DNA of 13,636 bases, taken from contig CAZJDM010000125.1 in the NCBI GenBank assembly GCA_964544765.1, positions 1 to 13,636 on the forward strand, in the 5' to 3' direction. This stretch comes from CAZJDM01 sp964544765 (GTDB lineage: Bacteria; Bdellovibrionota_B; Oligoflexia; CAYFLR01). A program made the position numbers and the translations under genes. A model generated the notes under the pieces. That model searched no databases. It was not told the origin of the DNA and saw only the letters and a list, made by a program, of their open reading frames with translations. This document shows positions 8,255-13,636 of the stretch, in pieces (within the stretch, counting starts at the first letter, position 1; each line of letters begins with the position of its first letter).

Positions 8255-10222
8255 TCAGTGATACCAACTATTGTCGATTAGACCGTTGTAGTAGAATTGC
8301 AGATAGGCCTTAAGTTTTTCTTCCATCTCTTGCTCTTGCTTTTCTTGAATCACTTTCTTTTGACCAAATCTCTTCGACTTCATTGCATAGAATTTGCTTC
8401 CAGATGCATCAGTATATGTAAGATAGTGACTTTTTCCTAAAAGGACATATTTCCCATCATACTGATATAATGCTTCTCCTTTATTATCCGAAGAATTAGA
8501 TACATCAGAAAAAACCGAGTTTCCAAATGGAAGCAGAAGTTTGGTTCGAATTCCCAGATAGTTAACAATACTAGGTAAAAGGTCAGTATGTTGGACCACC
8601 CTTTCAGTATCTATTTTGGGTAATGTTTGGCCTGGAGAATAGAAAATAAGTGGCACATCAAATCGATCCATGATGGGATTATTTTCAGGTCCATGAATAC
8701 GATGAGTATGATCGGCAGTTATAATAAATAAGGTATTAGAATACCAATCCATCTTAGAAGCAGCTTGGAAAAAATTGCGTAAGGCATTATCAACATAACC
8801 AATAGATTCATGAATATCCTGAGTTCCCTTGGCAAACTTACCCTGATATTTAGCTGGAACAAAAAACGGATGGTGCGATGAAAGGGAAAAAAATACGCCT
8901 AGAAAAGGCTTTGAAGATACATCAATCTTACCTTTAAAAAGCTTTAAGAATGCTTCATCTATAATTCCCCAGGCTCCATCATAATCCTTAGAAGAATCGT
9001 AATATTCATCCATACCATAATATTCATCAAAACCAGTTAATCTTGATAGATAATCTAGACCCATGGAACCATTACGTCCACCATGAAAAAACATGGTACT
9101 GTATCCTTCTTTCTTTAGGATATGTCCAATACCATAAACGGTGTTACTTTGATAAATTGAAGTTGTAAAGGAATCCTTCATTAAAGAAGGAATCCCAACT
9201 AAAATAGCTGGTAAACTACGAATTGAATTTCTGGCATTGGCGTAGGCATTTTTAAAAAATAATCCTTTATGCGCAAGGCTGTTCAAGAATGGGGCATACA
9301 CCGGCTTATGACCTTCTAAACCCACATATTCGGTACTGAAACTCTCTAAAACAATTAGTACTATATTAGGTTTAACACTACTGTTATATAATACTTTGTT
9401 TTCAAGAACTCTATTGCTCATTAATATTGATTGCAAACGATTCTTAGTAAAATAATTTCGCCTTTTAACGGCTCTACCCACCATACTTTTCATAAAAACA
9501 AAAGGGGTATTCAAAGCAAGATTAGATAAAGATGATGAAGAAAAGCGAAAAGCATGTCCCGGTGATAATGGACGTGCCCCAAAGGAGTTTCTGGCCAAAA
9601 TCACACTAACACCGACAACTAAAACCATTAATACTAACGCTTGCCATTTTTTATTAGCATAAAAAAAACCCCGTCCTTCTGGGTGGGTTTGATCTAACTG
9701 ATTTTTCTGATAATTTATATAAGAATATATTCTATTAAAAGTTCCCTTTGGATAGATATAGTAACATTTTCCAATGATCCACCAGGTAAAAACAATAAAC
9801 CCTAAAATATACCAATACTGCAAAACGCTAGTATGTATTTGAGGTAAAACATCATCCCAAATTTGCAAAATTTCAATGGTCATTCTACGGTTAGTATAGC
9901 TGTAAAAAACTACGTCGATAAGATTGAGGGTGATAAAAAAACCATTTACTAACAAATACATGGTTTTTAATAAGTATTGATAATATTTTTGGTTCGTAAA
10001 GCCAAAAGGTATTATAGATAGTACTATCAATAATGAATTTAAGGTAAATATTGCCGAAATATCAAATCGTAATCCTAAAAACACCGCCGAGACAATTTCT
10101 GTAAAGGCATTGTTATCAAAATCGTTAAAATTGTAAAAAAAGAATAATATCCTGCAGATGAGATAAATTAGAAGAATCAATCCCAAGCGCCAAAACAACT
10201 TTATATTATCAACTATATACAT
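8255..10222 (-). CDS. LtaS/OpgB-family sulfatase-fold membrane enzyme (phosphoglycerol or phosphoethanolamine transferase-like)
   Basis: The product is 655 residues, close to LtaS length. The N-terminal third has about five membrane segments (near residues 14-30, 57-73, 84-107, 133-152 and 193-210), followed by an extracytoplasmic sulfatase-fold domain from about residue 284. Visible landmarks are PNIVLIVLESFS with metal ligand E293, the nucleophile region RNSIRSLPAIL with S333 at the catalytic position, FFHGGRNGSMG at 379-389, GAWGIIDE at 416-423, SSHHPF at 448-453 and TADHTHR at 502-508. LtaS and OpgB relatives transfer phosphoglycerol from phosphatidylglycerol to envelope polymers; other members transfer phosphoethanolamine. 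The acceptor here cannot be told. Ser replaces the LtaS Thr, as in some relatives known to me. The ATG at 10222 has an AGG five bases upstream. The gene stands alone and converges on the giant gene. Confidence 0.9.
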   Translation of the reverse strand: MYIVDNIKLFWRLGLILLIYLICRILFFFYNFNDFDNNAFTEIVSAVFLGLRFDISAIFTLNSLLIVLSIIPFGFTNQKYYQYLLKTMYLLVNGFFITLNLIDVVFYSYTNRRMTIEILQIWDDVLPQIHTSVLQYWYILGFIVFTWWIIGKCYYIYPKGTFNRIYSYINYQKNQLDQTHPEGRGFFYANKKWQALVLMVLVVGVSVILARNSFGARPLSPGHAFRFSSSSLSNLALNTPFVFMKSMVGRAVKRRNYFTKNRLQSILMSNRVLENKVLYNSSVKPNIVLIVLESFSTEYVGLEGHKPVYAPFLNSLAHKGLFFKNAYANARNSIRSLPAILVGIPSLMKDSFTTSIYQSNTVYGIGHILKKEGYSTMFFHGGRNGSMGLDYLSRLTGFDEYYGMDEYYDSSKDYDGAWGIIDEAFLKLFKGKIDVSSKPFLGVFFSLSSHHPFFVPAKYQGKFAKGTQDIHESIGYVDNALRNFFQAASKMDWYSNTLFIITADHTHRIHGPENNPIMDRFDVPLIFYSPGQTLPKIDTERVVQHTDLLPSIVNYLGIRTKLLLPFGNSVFSDVSNSSDNKGEALYQYDGKYVLLGKSHYLTYTDASGSKFYAMKSKRFGQKKVIQEKQEQEMEEKLKAYLQFYYNGLIDNSWYH

Positions 10223-10256
10223 AACAACCTATACCCTACATACAACATAACACAAT

Positions 10257-10285
10257 AGTATAATACCAAATATATATAATGTTAT
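10257..10285 (-). promoter_or_regulatory. Possible sigma70-type promoter for the LtaS-like gene
   Basis: On the minus strand, ATAACA (10285-10280) lies 17 bp before TATACT (10262-10257), about 35 bp upstream of the ATG at 10222. Spacing is ideal and the -10 is good, but the -35 matches consensus at only four of six positions. In such AT-rich sequence, chance matches are common. Confidence 0.3.
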
Positions 10286-10334
10286 TACTAATCCTAGTAA
10301 AGTTCTTATTTACTAATTATTTATCAATTCATAG

Positions 10335-10364
10335 GGTTATGGTAAGTGTGTGGTTATGGTAAGT
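10335..10364. repeat. Short direct repeat in the gap 10223-10446
   Basis: GGTTATGGTAAGT occurs at 10335-10347 and again at 10352-10364, a 17-bp period with 13 identical bases. No gene is seen in 10223-10446. Apart from this repeat, the possible promoter and the A/T hairpin, the gap looks featureless. Confidence 0.7.
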
Positions 10365-10376
10365 TTGATGTTTTAA

Positions 10377-10412
10377 GTAAAAAAAGACCGGTGAATTCTA
10401 TGATTTTTTTAC
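10377..10412. terminator. A/T-stem inverted repeat, possible weak bidirectional terminator
   Basis: GTAAAAAAA (10377-10385) and TTTTTTTAC (10404-10412) are perfect 9-bp inverted repeats around an 18-base loop that contains the palindromes ACCGGT and GAATTC. Each strand would end the stem in a run of T, as in a bidirectional terminator. It lies 35 bp beyond the stop of the aminotransferase pseudogene. The stem has almost no GC pairs, so its strength is doubtful. An overlapping 7-bp inverted repeat, TCTATGA/TCATAGA (10397-10403 and 10429-10435), is also present. Confidence 0.3.
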
Positions 10413-10446
10413 CAACCTAGCTCTTTTTTCATAGACGCATTAATAT

Positions 10447-11053
10447 TTAATAAATTTCTTTGATATATTCTTCAAGTTTTGCAATTGCTTCGGACATATT
10501 TTTTCTGGCAAAACCAACTCTAAAGTAGTTACCTTCATAGTTGTATACATTCCCAGGTAATAACATAACCCCTTTACTTTTCAAAAGATTTATAGAAAAA
10601 TTTTCAATACTAATGCCAGCTTTTAATTTTGGGAACCCAATTGGACCTGCCAGAGGTCTGTTCCATTCAAAATATTTTTCATTATCATTGAAAAAACTGT
10701 CTAATAAATCTAAATTCTTATTGATAATATCAATGTTTCTTTTAAAGATTTTTCCTTTTGCTCTTAATCCCATAATAGCTAATATTTCACTTGGAGCACT
10801 ACTACATATTGTTGTGTAATCCTTGTAAATAGCAAACTTATTGAGAAAATTGTCATTTTTTGTTACCAACCAACCAATTCTTAATCCAGCCAAAGCAAAA
10901 CTTTTAGACATCCCAAAAAGAGAAATAGCGTTTTCATACAAATCACAAACGGATGGATTTCTATTAATTTTATTATGCTCAAGACAACAAATAAGGGGTT
11001 GAAAATTCATATTTTGCAAAGTATCTTTCTAATTTAAATGGATTAATTTTCAT
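10447..11053 (-). pseudogene. Class I/II PLP-dependent aminotransferase, internally deleted and frameshifted
   Basis: Two pieces of one gene in different frames. The 5' piece starts at ATG 11053 behind a strong AAAGGTG ribosome binding site and reads MKINPFKLERYFAKYEF through ...PYLLS, then hits TGA at 10981-10979. This looks like the N-terminus of a class I/II fold aminotransferase. The 3' piece is in another frame from about 10985 to its stop at 10447. It resumes at LEHNKINRNPSVCDLYENAI and contains the PLP-lysine motif SLFGMSKSFALAGLRIGW, then the C-terminal domain with GNYFRVGFARKN. About 24 codons remain at the front and 178 at the back, whereas such enzymes usually have roughly 350-400. 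The central cofactor- and substrate-binding part is therefore missing, and the junction is near 10980-10990. A TTG at 11019 could open the 3' piece alone, but the product would lack most of the active site. Confidence 0.85.
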
Positions 11054-11079
11054 TATTCACCTTTAAAATAAAATTTAAA

Positions 11080-11250
11080 TCATCTCTTCCTATTCTTCCT
11101 CTTAGAGAGCTTTGCTTGTTTTTTAGACTTATTGTCGTGTCCCACCAAAATAATGATTAAAGCCATACTCATGCAGGTCAACAATTGCATATCTATGTAT
11201 TTCTCAACCGATACTATTCTTTCTTTTCCAAATTGTCTAATATAATTCAA
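11080..11250 (-). pseudogene. Orphan 56-codon reading frame, possible 3' remnant of an older gene
   Basis: A frame free of stops runs from 11250 (TTG, just after an in-frame TGA) to TGA at 11082-11080, 26 bp before the aminotransferase ATG. It encodes NYIRQFGKERIVSVEKYI, then a hydrophobic stretch TCMSMALIIILVG, then a very basic tail ending SKRKNRKR. The first ATG (11190) has no ribosome binding site. The pattern could be the tail of a transposase or another larger protein, but I do not recognise it and it may be chance. Confidence 0.2.
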
Positions 11251-11373
11251 TCAAAATTTTACTCATCTAATTTTATCTTGATTTATCAAATTGTTATGAA
11301 TAGAAATTAAGGTTATTTCTATATTTCGACGATTTATATAATAAAGGGAAAATAATTATAAAAAGGTAAAATT
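11251..11373. other. Remainder of the gene-poor stretch 11054-11373
   Basis: Very AT-rich sequence between the orphan frame and the small gene at 11374. Apart from the -10 box and ribosome binding site of that small gene, I see no gene, hairpin or repeat in it. Together with the two broken reading frames to its left, it suggests a decaying region. Confidence 0.5.
11337..11342 (+). promoter_or_regulatory. Probable -10 box for the small gene at 11374
   Basis: A perfect TATAAT lies 31 bp before the ATG at 11374. The region expected to hold the -35 element (about 11313-11319, TTATTT) is poor. AAAAGG at 11361-11366, seven bases before the ATG, is a good ribosome binding site. The right order and spacing of -10, ribosome binding site and ATG support a real transcription unit. 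Confidence 0.4.
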
Positions 11374-11619
11374 ATGTATTTTTACTATGTTTTTATGCTT
11401 CCATGGCAATATATTCGAAATCATTTTACTATCTATTTACATGACCATATTGATGGAGTTGCAGATCAAAGAATATCCGAATCCATAATGCGCGATAATG
11501 TTATACCCATCTCTTCATTAAATAATAATAACACTGAAGAATCTGATTCCATTTCAATGGCTAAATCAGAACCCGAATTAGAGGAATTAGAATCAGAATC
11601 CAAAATCAATGCCGCTTAG
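11374..11619 (+). CDS. Small hypothetical protein with acidic C-terminal tail
   Basis: An 81-residue product that I do not recognise. The N-terminus is aromatic and hydrophobic (MYFYYVFMLPWQYI) but short for a membrane span. The middle (HDHIDGVADQRISESIMRDN) looks like a soluble helix. The last third is low-complexity and acidic, with an NNNN run and an ELEELESES segment. The ATG is supported by an AAAAGG ribosome binding site seven bases upstream and a TATAAT at 11337. It is convergent with the barrel gene, with 15 bp between the two stops. It stands beside decayed sequence and could itself be a truncated remnant, but the start signals are intact. Confidence 0.55.
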   Translation: MYFYYVFMLPWQYIRNHFTIYLHDHIDGVADQRISESIMRDNVIPISSLNNNNTEESDSISMAKSEPELEELESESKINAA

Positions 11620-11634
11620 TTCATCAATTCGCAT

Positions 11635-12960
11635 CTATAAATTAACTCTTAAACTGGCACCCACTTTATAAACCTTAGTTTTATTCGAAATATCAAAACC
11701 CTCATCGGCAATTAAATAAGCAAATAATCCATTCAATGATATTCCTTCATCCAATCGGTAAAAACAATCTAGATCAACCTCATGCCCCAACTTACGAGCA
11801 GAATTAGTAGCTGTATTAGCTACCTTCCTGGCGTAAACATAACCTAGGCTCATAATAAAATCTTTCGAAGAAGTATTAACATCAAAATGAACCTTATAAG
11901 CCATAGCATTGGTTAAAACACCTTGAAATAAGTTATACTCCCCTAACACATCCTTAGCACTTGATACCTTTGGTACCACTTGACGAAATAACAAATGCGA
12001 AAAATGGAAATCTCCATGAAACCTAAACTGTTCAATAATATCACCTGATTCGTTATTTTCTCCACTGGCATAGGCAACTTGAAATCCCGGTGTAAAGCCA
12101 GATAATCCTTTGTAGGCTATCTTATTTAACCAACCCGTACCTTTATTCTTATCACTAGATCCCCAATTACCACCAGTTAGCCAATACTCTTGTCCTAAAA
12201 CAAAATCGGCCCATCTAGCTTCCGCATAAAGGCCTAGCTCAAAAGGAGAATAAGGCAATTCTGATAAGCCAACTCCTCTAGTTGCTAAAAGATTAACATC
12301 AACTATTTGACTATTATAATCTACCCTTAAAAGTAATTTCTTCAGATCCTCACCTTTATTTTCTCCGGTTTTCTCAAGGCTTTTCCCCCGAGCTGTGGAA
12401 GGCACACTAAATCCACCATGAATAGTCAAAAAATTAAAAGGATAAGCCGATACTAAAACACCCGACACTTTACCCGTTTCCATTTCTAATGGGGATTGAT
12501 AGGCATACTTACCTAAAGAATCATTATAATAAATACCATATCCAAAACCAAAGGGAATAACTCCAGCTCTAATACCATATAATGGATGACGATACTGAGC
12601 ATAAACATAATTCAAAGCAAAAAACTCTACATTCTTTCCATGATCACCCAAATATCTATTCTCTGTATCCATGCCAGAAAAACCAGAATAAGTCGTTTGA
12701 GTTAAGGCTCCGCCTGAAATAGCTTCTAACACATCAACATTTGCTACCAACTCAAGCCTTTTACTAATCTGAACATCCGGTTCTAATCGAAAACGTATTA
12801 AACTAAAAGATCTCTTTGATTTTTCATCGGGATCCATGGTTATCCCCGACTCATCATGTAACTCCATTCGTACATCAGAGAAAACATCAATCTCAGCAGC
12901 AAATACTACATTAGATATCAAAGCAATATTTATCGATAGAAGTAATAAAATAATTTTCAT
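11635..12960 (-). CDS. Outer-membrane beta-barrel (porin-like) protein
   Basis: A 441-residue product. Residues 1-21 form a clear signal peptide (MK, hydrophobic core IILLLLSINIALIS, cleavage probably after VFA before AEID). The mature part has many alternating short strands typical of barrels, such as SLIRFRLEPDVQI, NYVYAQYRHPLYGIRAGVIPF, ELGLYAEARWADFVLG and KVYKVGASLRVNL, with glycine-rich turns. It has no cysteines before the last fifth and no enzymatic motif. It ends in leucine rather than the more usual phenylalanine, within an otherwise normal final strand. A general or substrate-specific outer-membrane channel is inferred; the substrate is unknown. The ATG at 12960 has AAGAGG six bases upstream. 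It follows the SRPBCC-like gene on the same strand after 107 bp, so the two may be co-transcribed or the barrel may have its own regulated promoter in the gap. Confidence 0.75.
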   Translation of the reverse strand: MKIILLLLSINIALISNVVFAAEIDVFSDVRMELHDESGITMDPDEKSKRSFSLIRFRLEPDVQISKRLELVANVDVLEAISGGALTQTTYSGFSGMDTENRYLGDHGKNVEFFALNYVYAQYRHPLYGIRAGVIPFGFGYGIYYNDSLGKYAYQSPLEMETGKVSGVLVSAYPFNFLTIHGGFSVPSTARGKSLEKTGENKGEDLKKLLLRVDYNSQIVDVNLLATRGVGLSELPYSPFELGLYAEARWADFVLGQEYWLTGGNWGSSDKNKGTGWLNKIAYKGLSGFTPGFQVAYASGENNESGDIIEQFRFHGDFHFSHLLFRQVVPKVSSAKDVLGEYNLFQGVLTNAMAYKVHFDVNTSSKDFIMSLGYVYARKVANTATNSARKLGHEVDLDCFYRLDEGISLNGLFAYLIADEGFDISNKTKVYKVGASLRVNL

Positions 12961-12999
12961 AATCTACCTCTTTAGTAAAATGGAACTACATTTTTTCTA

Positions 13000-13058
13000 G
13001 ATAGATCAACCTATCTCAATAATCATATTACCAATTACCAATGATAGGTTAATCTATC
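13000..13058 (-). promoter_or_regulatory. Twin palindromes / long inverted repeat between the SRPBCC-like and barrel genes
   Basis: Two copies of GATAG-N6-CTATC occur: 13000-13015 (with A/T flanks extending it to 12999-13016) and 13043-13058 (extending to 13042-13059). Their centres are 43 bp apart, about four helical turns. The two copies are also inverted repeats of each other: 16 bp with one mismatch, which becomes a G-U pair in minus-strand RNA, around a 27-base loop. The sequence after the hairpin in the minus direction is A-rich, so it is not a standard terminator. A -10-like TATGAT (minus strand, 13027-13022) sits between the copies. If used, the palindromes would bracket the promoter and could be operators for the barrel gene. 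Confidence 0.5.
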
Positions 13059-13067
13059 ACCTATATT

Positions 13068-13634
13068 TTACGGATTATCTACATCAACATCCGTATCTTC
13101 TTCAGTTTCTAAAACTACTTTTTCTAATTGATTAACGTAATAATTTAAGTTTTTGGTCATAAGGGACCTTTTTATAAAATCAAGAAGGGGTAAATCAGCA
13201 TCAACTAATACCACATATTGTACTTGGGTCTTATCTCCCACTTGTCTGGAAAAAATCGCTCGCCCCTTATTTACTTTAAAAGTACCTGATTTGCCATCCC
13301 ATACTATATCTTTCCATTCTTGAATAATTTTATCTTCAGACTCAGTAATAGTATATTGTAAATATGCCTCTCTGGTCATAGATGCAACAATTTTTACTTT
13401 AAAAAAGACAACTGGATTTTCTCCTTCTTCTACTACTCTACTTTCCATCGCTTGAGGATGTACATAATATTTCATCTTCTCAAGATCCTTTACAACCGTT
13501 AACAACTTGTCATAAGAAACATCCAGCATGGCAACCATAACGCCTTTTGTTCCTTCTGATGTACTGGCAACTTTAGGAAAACCATCTTGAATTGTAACAG
13601 CAAACAAACTTCCTGAAACCAACATCATCATAGC
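13068..13634 (-). CDS. Secreted SRPBCC/START-like protein (5' partial at window edge)
   Basis: The frame is open to the right edge. An ATG triplet run at 13631-13623 is possible as a start, but an alanine codon precedes it in frame, and the hydrophobic MMMLVSGSLFA looks like the end of a signal peptide whose lysine-bearing start lies outside. At least 187 residues are visible. The body shows a SRPBCC-like order: VMVAMLDVSYDKLLTVVKDLEKM (helix), HPQAMESRVVEE, then paired strands such as VVFFKVKIVASMTREAYLQY, SEDKIIQEWKDIVWDG and TQVQYVVLVDADLP, and a long C-terminal helix LDFIKRSLMTKNLNYYVNQL before a very acidic tail. Proteins of this fold bind lipids or other hydrophobic molecules, so a periplasmic lipid-handling role is a plausible inference. 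The fold call rests on pattern only. Confidence 0.65.
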   Translation of the reverse strand, partial: AMMMLVSGSLFAVTIQDGFPKVASTSEGTKGVMVAMLDVSYDKLLTVVKDLEKMKYYVHPQAMESRVVEEGENPVVFFKVKIVASMTREAYLQYTITESEDKIIQEWKDIVWDGKSGTFKVNKGRAIFSRQVGDKTQVQYVVLVDADLPLLDFIKRSLMTKNLNYYVNQLEKVVLETEEDTDVDVDNP

Positions 13635-13636
13635 AA

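Noticed and set aside
7388..10222. FGE-like domain next to a sulfatase-fold enzyme, suggesting that one activates the other
   Set aside because: The neighbouring enzyme has no C-x-P-x-R sulfatase signature to be converted to formylglycine. Its nucleophile position is Ser in an LtaS-type site, which needs no such modification. The FGE-like domain lacks the paired catalytic cysteines and is tethered to a surface protein.
10541..10819. Plus-strand open frame of 92 codons over the aminotransferase remnant
   Set aside because: It is antisense to clear aminotransferase sequence and has no start signals, so it is a shadow frame.
11017..11019. TTG at 11019 as the start of a genuine short aminotransferase gene
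   Set aside because: No ribosome binding site precedes it, an in-frame stop lies four codons upstream, and the product would lack the central cofactor-binding half. The real start with AAAGGTG is at 11053 in another frame.
13000..13058. The long hairpin as a transcription terminator for the SRPBCC-like gene
   Set aside because: In the minus direction the stem is followed by TAGAAAAAATG, not a T run, and in the plus direction there is no upstream gene to end.

Overview
The window is AT-rich throughout. It encodes envelope proteins of a Gram-negative type: a signal-peptide outer-membrane beta-barrel, a periplasmic SRPBCC-like protein, an LtaS-type membrane hydrolase, and a very large exported protein made of LamG and Ig-like modules with a SUMF1/FGE-like C-terminus. 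From memory, LamG plus SUMF1-like tails and secreted START/SRPBCC proteins are common in predatory or free-living Bdellovibrionota (Bacteriovorax/Bdellovibrio relatives). I offer that placement as an inference only; no rRNA or marker gene is present to test it.

Layout. (1) 2-8188, plus strand: the 3' part of a giant repetitive surface protein whose start lies left of the window. (2) 8255-10222, minus: a full-length five-TM LtaS/OpgB-family phosphoglycerol-transferase-like enzyme, convergent with the giant gene. (3) 10223-11373: a gene-poor, decayed stretch. It holds a wrecked PLP-dependent aminotransferase (10447-11053, minus) that kept its ribosome binding site, N-terminus and C-terminal half but lost the middle. 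It also holds a short orphan reading frame (11080-11250, minus). (4) 11374-11619, plus: a small acidic-tailed hypothetical gene with a good ribosome binding site and a perfect -10 box. (5) 11635-12960, minus: an outer-membrane beta-barrel. (6) 13068 to the right edge, minus: a secreted SRPBCC/START-like protein upstream of the barrel gene in the same direction. The 107-bp gap between the last two carries twin GATAG-N6-CTATC palindromes that can also pair with each other as one long hairpin.

How the genes work together. No single pathway links them. The common theme is the cell envelope: a probable adhesin or carbohydrate-binding surface protein, an envelope-polymer or lipid head-group transferase, and a barrel/lipid-binding-type pair that may be co-transcribed. 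The most noteworthy points are the modular giant protein with signs of recent internal DNA duplication, the cleanly reconstructable aminotransferase pseudogene, and the paired palindromes before the barrel gene. I found no CRISPR array, tRNA, rRNA, complete insertion sequence or defence system.
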